Below, piece after piece: positions 8,391-17,203 of a stretch of DNA of 64,000 nucleotides (positions are counted from its first letter, which is position 1; each line of letters begins with the position of its first letter). Source of the stretch: Halorubrum sp. F4 (GTDB lineage: Archaea > Halobacteriota > Halobacteria > Halobacteriales > Haloferacaceae); NCBI RefSeq assembly GCF_027257195.1, contig NZ_JAPDFS010000004.1, forward strand, positions 244,048 through 308,047, in the 5' to 3' direction. The notes below the pieces were generated by a model. It was given only the letters and a program-made list of their open reading frames with translations, did not search any database and was not told where the DNA came from. A program made the translations under genes and the position numbers.

Positions 8391-8416
8391 TCGCAGGCGA
8401 TTTGCGATTTTCGCAA
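8391..8416. promoter_or_regulatory. two adjacent palindromes upstream of carB, candidate operator
   Basis: TCGC-ag-GCGA at 8391-8400 is followed by TTGCGA-ttt-TCGCAA at 8402-8416. Both are perfect and share the TCGC/GCGA half-site. They lie about 25-50 bp upstream of the carB TATA box, where an archaeal activator or repressor could bind. The small winged-helix gene at 8520-8726 is the nearest regulator-like gene. Binding is inferred only. Confidence 0.5.
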
Positions 8417-8519
8417 GACACGCGTCCACACACGACATGGTGTCGATTCGGTCGGCCGCGGCTATTCGGTCGGCGTCGGACGACGCGTTCGGCAGCGAAC
8501 GGTTCGTACACGTCGACCG

Positions 8520-8726
8520 CTACGTGTTCAACTCGTAGCGGTACGGTCTCCCGGCGATCACGTCCACTTCGCCGCGTTTCGCCCACCGTCCCAACACGGT
8601 CGCGACGCGATGCGGGCTGTCGATCCCCTCGGTCTCCTCCAAGAGCGCCAGGATCTCCCGCGCCGTCAGCGGCTCCTCGGCGTCGGCGAGCACACCGCGG
8701 ATCCGCTCGTACTCGTGGGTGTGCAT
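8520..8726 (-). CDS. small winged-helix DNA-binding protein
   Basis: A 68-residue protein whose pattern (AREILALLEE, then SPHRVATVLGRWAKRGEVDVI) matches a compact winged helix-turn-helix with recognition helix near residues 35-47 and a C-terminal wing. Such short proteins are common in haloarchaea and have no experimental role that I know of. It lies upstream of carB on the same strand, 181 bp away. The ATG at 8726 has no competing upstream start. It could regulate carB through the palindromes in between, but that is a guess from position. Confidence 0.65.
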   Translation of the reverse strand: MHTHEYERIRGVLADAEEPLTAREILALLEETEGIDSPHRVATVLGRWAKRGEVDVIAGRPYRYELNT

Positions 8727-8850
8727 GTGTCTTACGTACGGCCGCCGAGGGTATAGGCTTCAGTGAGACAGGAGTCGGACGCGTGTCGGACACAGGGACC
8801 CGCTATCGGCCGATCCGGACGCTTGCCTATCGGCGGGTTCGGTGACCAAT

Positions 8851-9384
8851 CTACGCGTACGGGTCCTCGGCCTCGAGGTCACGTTCCGCGCGGTACTGGT
8901 CGACGAATTCGCCGACGTCGAACTCCATCATCTCCCGCTCGAACCGTGAGAGGGCGCCGTCGTCCTCGGCGTGGCTCACCGCGTGTTCCATCAGCTCGAC
9001 GACGAGCTCGACGATGACCTCGTGAAGCCGACGGGAGTCGAAGTCCGTCACCCACACCATCGCGTAACCGACCTCCCCGTCGCCGCTGGCGTCGTGTGTG
9101 ACGACGGATTCGGGAAACTCCTCCAGTACGACTCCGAGGAGGTGGGGCGTATCGAACTCGGGCATCTCCTCGCTCGTCGTTTCGATCGCCTCCCGGAGGA
9201 CGTCGACGAGGAAGTCGGGGAGGAAGCGCTCGGGCGGGTGGACGTCCATCACGACCGCGTGTGTCTCGCCGCAGTCGCACTCGAACTCCCGCATTCCGAG
9301 GTCCAACTCGCCGAGGCCGACGGTCTCGCCACACGGCAGCTCCAGCGTGTGGTCGTCGTCGCCGGGGACGCGCGGCTGGGCCAT
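8851..9384 (-). CDS. conserved haloarchaeal protein (DUF5815-like)
   Basis: A 177-residue acidic protein conserved in haloarchaea; I associate it with the DUF5815 family, from memory and not certain. A C-x-C pair in the segment FECDCGETH (about residues 34-42), with an earlier Cys in LPCGE (residue 18), could bind a metal. The rest is predicted mostly helical, with many Glu and Asp residues, and has no signal peptide or membrane segment. It stands alone between the winged-helix gene and cdc48. Function unknown. Confidence 0.75.
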   Translation of the reverse strand: MAQPRVPGDDDHTLELPCGETVGLGELDLGMREFECDCGETHAVVMDVHPPERFLPDFLVDVLREAIETTSEEMPEFDTPHLLGVVLEEFPESVVTHDASGDGEVGYAMVWVTDFDSRRLHEVIVELVVELMEHAVSHAEDDGALSRFEREMMEFDVGEFVDQYRAERDLEAEDPYA

Positions 9385-9468
9385 GAAACGTCTTGACCGT
9401 TGCGGAGGTTAAAAGGCGCGGAAACGGACACGACCCGGTAACGACGCGGCCGCGTACCGCGACGATCG

Positions 9469-11691
9469 CTACTGGAACCCGACCCGACTACCGGTGTCGC
9501 GGAGGGCGTCTCGACCGCCCCCTTTGAACTCGCGTTCGACCTCCTCGTAGTAGGACATGATGTCCTCGGTGATCGTCGGCCGGACGGACTCCATCGCCCG
9601 CCGGAAGTGTTTCATCTCGACCTCCTCGGCGTCGTCGTCGTCGCGCAGCGCCTCGATGGCGGCCTCCCTGGCGATCCCCTCGAGATCGGAGCCGACGTAG
9701 CCGTCCGTGATCTCCGCGACCTCGCGCAGGCTCACGTCGGGCGCGAGCGGGGTCTCACCGGTGTGGATCTCGAGGATCCGCTCGCGACCCTCCTGGTCGG
9801 GCTGACCGATCATCACGAGCCGGTCGAACCGGCCGGAACGGATCAGCGCGGGATCGATCATGTCCGGCCGGTTGGTCGCGCCGATCACCATCACGTCGCC
9901 CATGTCCTCGAGCCCGTCGAGCTCGGTCAGCAGCTGGTTGACGACGCGTTCGGAGACGTTGTTGCCCATCTCCTGACCGCGCGAGGGCGCGAGGCTGTCG
10001 AGCTCGTCGAAGAAGATCACCGTCGGGCTGACCTGCCGGGCCTTCCGGAAGGTCTGGCGGATCGCCTTCTCCGACTCGCCAACCCACTTCGAGAGCAGCT
10101 GCGGACCGCGGACCGAGATGAAGTTCGCGTTCGTCTCGTTGGCGACCGCCTTCGCCATCAGGGTCTTGCCCGTCCCCGGCGGACCGTACAACAGCACGCC
10201 CTTCGGGGCTTCCACCCCCATCCGTTCGAACTTCTCCGGGGACGTGAGCGGCCATTCGACCGACTCCTGTACCTGCTGTTTCGCCTCGGTGAGGCCGCCG
10301 ACGTCCTCCCAGGAGACCTTCGGCAACTCGACGAGGACCTCCCGCATCGCGGAGGGTTCGACCTCGGTGAGCGCGCCCGAGAAGTCGTCGCGTTTGACGA
10401 TCATCCGGTCGATGAGACTCGGGGGCACCTCCTCCTCGTCGAGGTCGATCTCGGGGAGGTACCGACGGAGCGCCTTCATCGCGGCCTCCTTCGTGAGACT
10501 CTCCACGTCGGCGCCGACGAACCCGTGCGTCTCGTCGGCGAGGTGGTCGAGGGAGACGTCGTCCGAGAGCGGCATGCCGCGGGTGTGGATCTGGAGGATC
10601 TCCTTGCGACCGACCTCGTCGGGGACGCCGATCTCGATCTCGCGGTCGAACCGCCCCGGCCGACGGAGCGCGGGGTCGACGCTGTCGACGCGGTTGGTCG
10701 CGCCGATCACGACCACCTGGCCGCGGGTCTCCAGACCGTCCATCATCGTCAGGAGCTGGGCGACGACGCGCCGTTCGACCTCGCCCGTCACGTCCTCGCG
10801 TTTCGGCGCGATGGAGTCGAGCTCGTCGATGAAGACGATCGAGGGCGACTCCTCCTTGGCGTCCTCGAAGATCTCGCGGAGCTGCTGTTCGGACTCGCCG
10901 TAGTACTTCGAGATGATCTCCGGGCCGGCGATCGAGAAGAACGACGCCGAGGTCTCGTTGGCGACCGCCTTCGCGAGCAGCGTCTTCCCCGTGCCCGGCG
11001 GACCGTGAAGCAGGACGCCCTGCGGGGGCTCGATCCCGAGCTTCGAGAAGATCTGCGGGTGTTTCATCGGGAGCTCGACCATCTCCCGGACGCGCTGGAT
11101 CTCGTTTTGAAGCCCGCCGATGTCCTCGTAGGTGATCCCGCTTCCGGTCTTCTCGAACCCGGATATCGGCTCCTCGCGGAGTTCGACCTCCGTGTCCTCG
11201 GTGATCAGACAGACGCCGTCGGGCTCCGTCTCGACCGCGATGAGCGGGATCGCCTGGCCCGGCGAGCGCATGAACGGGTGGTTCGTCGAGGACATCACGG
11301 GAACGATGTCGCGCTCGACGACCGGGCGCTTCAGGATCTGGCGTTTCACCATGCCGGCCGCGTCCGATCCGAACTGGACGGACGCCTCCTCGGGCGGGGC
11401 CAACACGAGCTTGTCGGCCTTCTCGGCTTCCGCCTTCCGGATGGTGACGCGTTCGCCGATGCCGACGTCGGCGTTCTGACGCGTGAACCCGTCGACGCGG
11501 ACCGTGTCGGTGTTCCAGTCCTGTCGGTCGGCGCGCCACACCTTCGCGGCGGTCGTCTCCGCGCCCTCTATCTCGATGATGTCTCCGGGCGAGAGCTTGA
11601 GGTGGAGCAGGGTGTCGGGGTCGAGCCGCGCGATACCTCGGCCCGAGTCGTTCGGGTACGCCTTCGCCACTTCGAGTTGGACTTCGTTCAT
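9469..11691 (-). CDS. cdc48: Cdc48/p97-type AAA+ ATPase
   Basis: A hexameric unfoldase that extracts and unfolds proteins, typically delivering them to the archaeal proteasome. The 740-residue protein has an N-terminal double-psi barrel and CDC48_2 region (about 1-190), ring D1 with Walker A GPPGTGKT at 230-237 and Walker [10 protein letters not shown] at 285-293, and ring D2 with Walker A at 503-510 and Walker B IFFDELDS at 559-566. Arginine-finger and sensor motifs (GRFDR) follow in each ring. The start [15 protein letters not shown] is the family standard. A TATA-like CTTATTCC lies at 11732-11739 and a GAGG-type ribosome site just before the ATG, so the mRNA probably has a short leader. 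Haloarchaea usually have more than one Cdc48 paralogue. Confidence 0.96.
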   Translation of the reverse strand: MNEVQLEVAKAYPNDSGRGIARLDPDTLLHLKLSPGDIIEIEGAETTAAKVWRADRQDWNTDTVRVDGFTRQNADVGIGERVTIRKAEAEKADKLVLAPPEEASVQFGSDAAGMVKRQILKRPVVERDIVPVMSSTNHPFMRSPGQAIPLIAVETEPDGVCLITEDTEVELREEPISGFEKTGSGITYEDIGGLQNEIQRVREMVELPMKHPQIFSKLGIEPPQGVLLHGPPGTGKTLLAKAVANETSASFFSIAGPEIISKYYGESEQQLREIFEDAKEESPSIVFIDELDSIAPKREDVTGEVERRVVAQLLTMMDGLETRGQVVVIGATNRVDSVDPALRRPGRFDREIEIGVPDEVGRKEILQIHTRGMPLSDDVSLDHLADETHGFVGADVESLTKEAAMKALRRYLPEIDLDEEEVPPSLIDRMIVKRDDFSGALTEVEPSAMREVLVELPKVSWEDVGGLTEAKQQVQESVEWPLTSPEKFERMGVEAPKGVLLYGPPGTGKTLMAKAVANETNANFISVRGPQLLSKWVGESEKAIRQTFRKARQVSPTVIFFDELDSLAPSRGQEMGNNVSERVVNQLLTELDGLEDMGDVMVIGATNRPDMIDPALIRSGRFDRLVMIGQPDQEGRERILEIHTGETPLAPDVSLREVAEITDGYVGSDLEGIAREAAIEALRDDDDAEEVEMKHFRRAMESVRPTITEDIMSYYEEVEREFKGGGRDALRDTGSRVGFQ

Positions 11692-11911
11692 GGTTCCTCG
11701 CGGGGGATAGCCGTACCTGCACTCGGTTCGGGAATAAGCCTGTTGCTCCGAGGGATCGATCCCGCCAGCCGGGCGATCGATGGCCCGCCCGAGATGCAGT
11801 GTGTCATCTTATCTCATGGTAAGCCGTCCTCGTTTAAAACCCCGTCGCCACCGTGCGTTTTCGCCGGGGAAGCGGGTTTCCGTTCGACCGCCGCGCCGTC
11901 GATCCGGTCGC
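11692..11911. other. 220-bp intergenic region, cdc48 promoter
   Basis: Contains the cdc48 TATA box (minus strand, 11732-11739) and an AT-rich TTTAAAAC at about 11833-11840. No RNA gene or coding frame is seen. Confidence 0.5.
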
Positions 11912-13900
11912 TCAATCCGCCGTCTCGAAGACCGCGACGTCCTCGACGGTAAGCCCTCCTTCCGCCGCCCGCGACTCGCCGGAGACGAGGTCGGTCGCGT
12001 CGACCGTCTCGTCGATCCCGACGGCGACGGGGTCGGATCCGAAGTTGAGCAGCACGACGTAGCTCGCGTCCTCGCCCTCACGGCCGAAGGCGACGACGTC
12101 GTCGGCGTCGGCCTCGCCGGCCGTCTCGTACTCGACGCGAACGAGGTCGCCGTGGAATCCGAGCGCCGGATGCTCGTCGTGGAGTGCGAGCAGGTCGTCG
12201 TAATGCGACCGAACGTCCTCGCGGGCGTGGTCCCACGCGAGCGGGTCGCGGTTGCCCCGCTGTCCCAGCTCCTGGCCGCCGTAGAGCATCGGGATCCCGG
12301 GAAGGGTGAACAGCGCGCCGGCGGCGGCCTTCGCGGCGTCGTCGCCGCATTCCACGATGTACCGCGTCTCGTCGTGGTTCTCGAGGTAGAGCATGAACGC
12401 GGCGTGGTCCGGAAAGCCCGAGCTCGCCCGACCCTCGATCGCGTCGAGGACCGCGTCGGCCGGCTCGTGACCGCGACCGACCTGCCGGAGGGTGAAATAC
12501 AGCGTGGTGTCGAAGTGGACGTCGAACATCCCCTCGTGGAAGTCGGCGATGTACGGGATCGTCTCGTCGAGAAGCAGGAACTCCGGGTCCTCGGCTTTGA
12601 GCCGCTCCCTGAGTTCCTTCCAGAACGACTCCGGCACCGCCCACGCCATGTCACACCGGAAGCCGTCGGCGACCGCCGCCCACGTGTCGGCCGCGTCGAG
12701 GAGGTGACGCCGGACCTCGAGGCTGGTGAAATCGAAGTTGGCGATCAGCTCCCAGTCGAAGTACGTCCCCGGCTCGCCGGACTCCTGCCACTCGTAGCGG
12801 TCGCGGTACGGCGACTCGGGGTTCCGATAGGCGTCTTGGAACCAGTCGTGATCGCGCGCGGAGTGGTTCAAGACCAGGTCGAAGAGCACCCGCATCCCGC
12901 GGTCGTGGGCCGCGTCGACGAACGCCTCGTAGTCCTCGCGGTCGCCGAGGTCGTCGGCGATCGAGAGGAAGTCCGTGATGTTGTACCCGTGGGGCGCGCC
13001 GTCGTGTTGGAGGACGGGGGTGAGCCACAGCGTGTCCACGCCGAGGTCGTCGAGGTACTCGAGCCGCTTCTCGAGCGCCTCGAAGGTGGTCTCGGCCTCG
13101 TCGTCGTCGGCCGCGTACCCGCGAACGTAGATCTCGTACAGCGTGGCGTCCGTCGCCCACGCCGGGGGCTCGTTGAGTCGCGTGACGCCGAATCCCTCGC
13201 CGTCGCCGAGCCGATCGACGCTGACCGCGTCGGCGACGCTGTAGCTCGCGCCGACGGCGACGCCGTGGACGCGAATCCGCTCGTCGATCGCCGCGAGCGG
13301 GATCCGAAGCTCGCGGTCGTCGACCGTCACGTCGCCGCGGGTCACGCCGTCGCGGTCGTCGAGGAGGAACTCCACGTCGAGGTCGCCTGCGTCTCGCGAC
13401 GAGTCCGGATGCGGCGTCGGCGTCGCGCGAACGATCGCCACGTCGCCAGCGATCTCCGCGTCGAGCCGGACTCGGGGACGGCCGTCCTCGCTCCCGGCGG
13501 GCTCGGTGCGCGCGCCCGACCCGGAGCCGGAGGCGAAGCCGCTCTCGCCGCCGCTCCCGCGGGCAGATCCGCTCCGCCCGCTGTGCCCGCTATAGCCGCT
13601 GTAGCCGCTTCTCCCGGCGATTCCGGCGGTCCCGGCCCCCTCGCCGGTGGGCCTGTGGTCGCCCGGAAAGACCCGGACCGTCAGGTGATGGCGTTCCTCG
13701 GGGGTCGCAAGCGTGATCCTGTACCGTCCGGGCGTGTCCGGAACGAACTCCTCGACCGCCTCGTCGCCGACGGCCGCCTCGCTCGCGATCGGGGCCTCGG
13801 TGACCGACCACCGGTAGGTGGCCTCGGGGTCCGGGTCACGAGGCGCTAACTGTACCACGTCGCCGACGGCGACGAACTGTGGGGGGCCTGGATGGTCCAT
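11912..13900 (-). CDS. GH13 alpha-amylase-family glycoside hydrolase with N-terminal beta-sandwich
   Basis: Hydrolyses or transfers alpha-glucans or maltodextrins. The 662-residue protein starts with an Ig-like or PKD-like beta domain (about 5-78), then a Gly/Ser-rich linker (about 85-130) with SGYSGYSGHSGRSG-type repeats, a second beta domain, and the catalytic barrel from about 245. Region I is DLVLNH (341-346), the nucleophile is D417 in GFRCD, the acid/base is E446 in LLDE, and ENHD is at 507-510. A C-terminal beta domain follows. No signal peptide is present, so it is probably intracellular. I chose the ATG at 13900 because the beta domain begins directly after it; the 42 upstream codons look non-coding. 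Maltogenic amylase/neopullulanase or cyclodextrinase activity fits best, but specificity cannot be read. Confidence 0.9.
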   Translation of the reverse strand: MDHPGPPQFVAVGDVVQLAPRDPDPEATYRWSVTEAPIASEAAVGDEAVEEFVPDTPGRYRITLATPEERHHLTVRVFPGDHRPTGEGAGTAGIAGRSGYSGYSGHSGRSGSARGSGGESGFASGSGSGARTEPAGSEDGRPRVRLDAEIAGDVAIVRATPTPHPDSSRDAGDLDVEFLLDDRDGVTRGDVTVDDRELRIPLAAIDERIRVHGVAVGASYSVADAVSVDRLGDGEGFGVTRLNEPPAWATDATLYEIYVRGYAADDDEAETTFEALEKRLEYLDDLGVDTLWLTPVLQHDGAPHGYNITDFLSIADDLGDREDYEAFVDAAHDRGMRVLFDLVLNHSARDHDWFQDAYRNPESPYRDRYEWQESGEPGTYFDWELIANFDFTSLEVRRHLLDAADTWAAVADGFRCDMAWAVPESFWKELRERLKAEDPEFLLLDETIPYIADFHEGMFDVHFDTTLYFTLRQVGRGHEPADAVLDAIEGRASSGFPDHAAFMLYLENHDETRYIVECGDDAAKAAAGALFTLPGIPMLYGGQELGQRGNRDPLAWDHAREDVRSHYDDLLALHDEHPALGFHGDLVRVEYETAGEADADDVVAFGREGEDASYVVLLNFGSDPVAVGIDETVDATDLVSGESRAAEGGLTVEDVAVFETAD

Positions 13901-14167
13901 CGTTACTTCCCGACTCGGCCACTTCGGGCTTAGGTGTTCGGAAATCACAGTAGGTAGACATACGGAACGACCCTGATGGATGGACGTGTCGAAACCGGCT
14001 CGATTCGGCGTTACGTCGACGGTCACGCATCCGCCGTCGTTCTCGAGATCTGATTGATACCGGGTGTAGTGGGGTTCGATCCGTTTCGAATGACGAACCG
14101 ATCACCGACCGCCGTCGCCGGCGTCGAGTGGAACGGCTCTTTATTCGTCGACTGCGTTCGTGTTCCC
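13901..14167. other. 267-bp divergent intergenic region, amylase and larC promoters
   Basis: Separates the leftward GH13 gene from the rightward larC. Only the larC TATA box is clear. No other gene or notable repeat is seen. Confidence 0.5.
14137..14146 (+). promoter_or_regulatory. larC TATA box
   Basis: CTCTTTATTC, centred about 27 bp before the larC ATG at 14168, suggesting a leaderless mRNA. Confidence 0.6.
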
Positions 14168-15682
14168 ATGCGTACGCTCGCTTTCGACGGTCGAACCGGC
14201 GCGGCCGGCGACATGATCTGTGCCGCGTTGATCGCGGCCGGTGCCGACGCCACGGTGCTCGATCCGGTCGAGGAACGGCTTCCGGTCCGCTACCGGGTCG
14301 GCGAGACGACGAGAAACGGTATCCGGGCGACGACCGTCGACGTGTTCCTCGAGGAGGACGAGCGGGACGCTCGCGATACCGACGGTCCTGGCCACGACCA
14401 CACCCACGACCACTCTCACGACCACTCTCACGACCACTCTCACGACCACTCTCACGACCACGACCACTCTCACGACCACGACCACACCCACGACCACTCT
14501 CACGACCACGACCACTCCCACGACCACTCTCACGACCACGACCACACCCACGACCACTCTCACGACCACGACCACACCCACGACCACACGCACGCCGAGG
14601 GAGCGGGCGTCCACCGAACCTACCCGGAGATCGTCGACATCGTCGAGTCGATGGGTCTTCCCGAGGCGGTCGAGACGACCGCGCTCGACGCCTTCGAACT
14701 GCTCGGTCGGGCCGAGGCGTCGACGCACGGGACCGACCTCGAGGACACGGCGTTCCACGAGGTAGGCGCGGACGACGCCGTCGCCGACGTCGTCGGCGCG
14801 GCGCTGCTCCTCGACGACCTCGACGTCGACCGCGTCGTCACCACGCCCCTGGCCGTGGGTGGCGGGGAACGCGAGATGAGCCACGGCGTCTACCCGATCC
14901 CGGCTCCGGCCGTCGTCGGGATCGCCGAACGCGCCGGCCTCACGCTCGTCGGCGGCCCGATCGACCGCGAGCTCCTGACGCCGACCGGCGCCGCGATCCT
15001 CGGCGCGGTCGCCGAGGGCGTCGACGCGCTTCCGGAGCTTCGCGTCGACGGCGCGGGCTACGGTGCCGGGGACGCGACGTTCGACCGACACCCGAACGTG
15101 ATTCGCGCCGTCGTCGGCGAGGGCGGCGGAGGCGATGACGGCGACGAGGGGGAAACGCCGGTCGGCGAACACGGCTCCGAGGGGCTCGTTCACGACGAGA
15201 TAGCGGTCCTCGAGACCAACCTCGACGACGCCACGCCGGAGGTGCTCGGCGGCCTTCAGGAGTCTCTCGCGGAGGCGGGCGCTCGCGACGTGACGATCGT
15301 GCCGACGACGATGAAGAAGTCGCGGCCGGGCCATCTCGTGAAAGTGATCTGTAAGCCGGCCGACGCGGAGGCCGTGGCCGAGCGACTCGCCCGGGAGACC
15401 GGCACCCTCGGCGTACGGGAGGGTGGAGCCAGTCACCGGTGGATCGCCGAGCGCTCCTTCGAGACCGCGACCGTCTCGGTCGACGGAGCCGACCACGAGG
15501 TGTCGGTGAAGGTGGCCGCGACCGCGAACGGCGAGGTCTACGACGTGAGCGCCGAGTACGACGAGGCGGCCGCGGTCGCCGCCGAGACGGGAGTGCCGGT
15601 TCGTGACGTGCTCCGACGGGCGGAGGCGAGCGTCCGCGACGAACTCGACGACGTCGGCACGGACGCCGACGCGGGCGAGTGA
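14168..15682 (+). CDS. larC: nickel insertion protein LarC (pyridinium dithiocarboxylate mononucleotide nickel insertase)
   Basis: LarC inserts nickel into the pyridinium-3,5-bisthiocarboxylate mononucleotide to make the nickel-pincer cofactor of lactate racemase and related enzymes, using CTP in the characterised bacterial case. The 504-residue protein begins with the family hallmark FDGRTGAAGDM. Residues 76-142 are an almost pure His/Asp tract with interspersed Ser and Thr, far longer than usual, and suited to nickel storage. The C-terminal half has ETNLDDATPE and VPTTMKKSRPGHLVKV, as in LarC. In Lactobacillus plantarum larC is read by ribosomal frameshift; here both halves lie in one continuous frame. 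The ATG at 14168 precedes the conserved motif and has a well-placed TATA box. larB and larE are not in the window. DUF111 is the older name. Confidence 0.9.
   Translation: MRTLAFDGRTGAAGDMICAALIAAGADATVLDPVEERLPVRYRVGETTRNGIRATTVDVFLEEDERDARDTDGPGHDHTHDHSHDHSHDHSHDHSHDHDHSHDHDHTHDHSHDHDHSHDHSHDHDHTHDHSHDHDHTHDHTHAEGAGVHRTYPEIVDIVESMGLPEAVETTALDAFELLGRAEASTHGTDLEDTAFHEVGADDAVADVVGAALLLDDLDVDRVVTTPLAVGGGEREMSHGVYPIPAPAVVGIAERAGLTLVGGPIDRELLTPTGAAILGAVAEGVDALPELRVDGAGYGAGDATFDRHPNVIRAVVGEGGGGDDGDEGETPVGEHGSEGLVHDEIAVLETNLDDATPEVLGGLQESLAEAGARDVTIVPTTMKKSRPGHLVKVICKPADAEAVAERLARETGTLGVREGGASHRWIAERSFETATVSVDGADHEVSVKVAATANGEVYDVSAEYDEAAAVAAETGVPVRDVLRRAEASVRDELDDVGTDADAGE
14393..14593 (+). repeat. 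12-bp-unit tandem repeat encoding the LarC His-rich tract
   Basis: About 200 bp of variants of CACGACCACTCT, encoding His-Asp-His-Ser, His-Asp-His-Asp and His-Asp-His-Thr. Units are shuffled rather than perfectly tandem, with longer blocks repeated, suggesting slippage or unequal exchange. Length variation among strains is likely. It is coding and in frame throughout. Confidence 0.95.
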
Positions 15683-15838
15683 GTCGGCCGGGTCGGCGAG
15701 GAACGGGCGGATCGACGACGCGGTCGGCCGGGTTCGCGGGAGGCGTCCCGGATCCGCGAGTACGACGGGGTCACCGGCGCGAGGACGCCGGACCGCCGAC
15801 GCGAAGACGACAGGCCTATGACCGACGCCCGGCCACTC

Positions 15839-15844
15839 GGAGGT
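15839..15844 (+). promoter_or_regulatory. Shine-Dalgarno site of aspS
   Basis: GGAGGT, ten bases before the ATG at 15855. It stands out because most genes here have no ribosome site. It supports the ATG at 15855 over the ATG at 15818, which is in another frame. Confidence 0.6.
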
Positions 15845-15854
15845 AAGCTAACCT

Positions 15855-17159
15855 ATGATCGAGCGTATCCACACGTCGGAGGTCGACCCGGACGCGGACG
15901 AGGTCGCGATCGCGGGCCACGTCCACGAGATCCGGGACCTCGGCGGACTGGTGTTCCTCATCGTGCGCGACCGGGAGGGACTCATCCAGATCGTCTTCAA
16001 GGAGGAGCGCGAGCCGGAGCTGTTCGAGGCCGTTCAGGACGCGGGATCCGAGGACGTCGTCCGGATCGTCGGCGAACCCCTCGAGAGCGACCAGGCTCCG
16101 GGCGGGGTCGAGCTCGCGCCGACGGAGTACGAGGTGCTCGACGAGGCGAACTCGCCGCTCCCGCTGGAGATCTCCAAGGACGTCGACGTCGACCTCTCGA
16201 CCCGGCTCGACAACCGGGCGCTCGACCTCCGCAAGCCGGAGACGCTCGCGGTGTTCTCGCTGCGCTCGAAGCTGATGACCGCGATGGAGGACTGGTTCGA
16301 CGAGGAGGGGTTCGTCGACATCAAGACGCCGCTGATCTCGAAGGGCGGCGCGGAGGGCGGCGCGGAGCTGTTCCCGATCCTCTACTACGACCGCGACGCG
16401 TTCCTCTCACAGAGCCCGCAGCTCTACAAGCAGATCCTGATGGCGGCCGGCTACGAGGCCGTCTACGAGACCGGTACCGCGTTCCGGGCCGAGGACTTCG
16501 CGACCTCCCGACACGTCTCCGAGATCGCGATGTTCGACGTCGAGCTGGCCTACATCGACGACCACCACGACGTGATGGACGTCCAGGAGGAGTCGCTCCG
16601 ACACGCGATCCGGGCGGTCGCCGAGGGGGCCGAACGCGAACTCGATCTGCTCGACGTCGACCTTCAGGTCCCCGAGGAGGACTTCCCGCGGATCACCTTC
16701 GACGAGGCGCTCGACCTGCTCGAGACCGAGTTCGGCCACTTCCCCGAGGACCCGACCGACCTCGACACCAAGGGCGAGAAGCTGCTCGGCGAGCACTTCG
16801 CGGAGCAGGGTCATCCCGCCTTCTTCGTCGTCGGCTACCCCGACGAGAAGTTCTACTACATGCAGGACGTCGAGGGCGACGAGATCGCCTCGCGGAAGTT
16901 CGACCTCATCTACGAGGGCCAGGAGCTCTCCTCGGGCGGCCAGCGCGAGCACGACGTCGACCGCATGGTCGAGGTCATGGAGGAGGAGGGCGTCGAGCAG
17001 GCGAACTTCGAGTTCTACATCGAGGCGCTGAGCTTCGGCACGCCTCCGCACGGCGGGTACGGGCTCGGGATCGACCGGCTCGTCCAGCAGGTCGCCGACC
17101 TGGACAACATCAAGGAGGCGATCATGTTCCCGCGCGACCCGAACCGGCTGGAGCCGTAG
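15855..17159 (+). CDS. aspS: aspartyl-tRNA synthetase, probably non-discriminating
   Basis: A class II aminoacyl-tRNA synthetase charging tRNA-Asp. The 434-residue length and sequence are of the archaeal/eukaryotic type. An OB-fold anticodon domain (about 1-105) is followed by the catalytic domain with [11 protein letters not shown] near 165-174, motif 2 [11 protein letters not shown] (210-220) and motif 3 GYGLGIDRL (401-409). In the anticodon domain the segment [11 protein letters not shown] (21-31) has His where discriminating archaeal enzymes have Trp, and a Pro lies near residue 89. In published work on archaeal enzymes these two residues mark synthetases that also charge tRNA-Asn, whose Asp is then amidated by GatCAB. 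That reading is an inference from motif memory. Confidence 0.96.
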   Translation: MIERIHTSEVDPDADEVAIAGHVHEIRDLGGLVFLIVRDREGLIQIVFKEEREPELFEAVQDAGSEDVVRIVGEPLESDQAPGGVELAPTEYEVLDEANSPLPLEISKDVDVDLSTRLDNRALDLRKPETLAVFSLRSKLMTAMEDWFDEEGFVDIKTPLISKGGAEGGAELFPILYYDRDAFLSQSPQLYKQILMAAGYEAVYETGTAFRAEDFATSRHVSEIAMFDVELAYIDDHHDVMDVQEESLRHAIRAVAEGAERELDLLDVDLQVPEEDFPRITFDEALDLLETEFGHFPEDPTDLDTKGEKLLGEHFAEQGHPAFFVVGYPDEKFYYMQDVEGDEIASRKFDLIYEGQELSSGGQREHDVDRMVEVMEEEGVEQANFEFYIEALSFGTPPHGGYGLGIDRLVQQVADLDNIKEAIMFPRDPNRLEP

Positions 17160-17203
17160 GGCGCGAGTTCGCTCGCGGTCCGAGCTCTTTTATCGGATCT
17201 CCG

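Noticed and set aside
9607..11952. 781-codon plus-strand frame opposite cdc48
   Set aside because: Antisense shadow of Cdc48; the composition mirrors the acidic protein on the other strand and has no family signature.
14393..14593. CRISPR-like periodic repeat
   Set aside because: Repeats are 12-bp coding units in the LarC frame, without constant-length spacers.
14168..15682. Programmed frameshift in larC
   Set aside because: The reading frame is continuous across both LarC halves, so no frameshift is needed.
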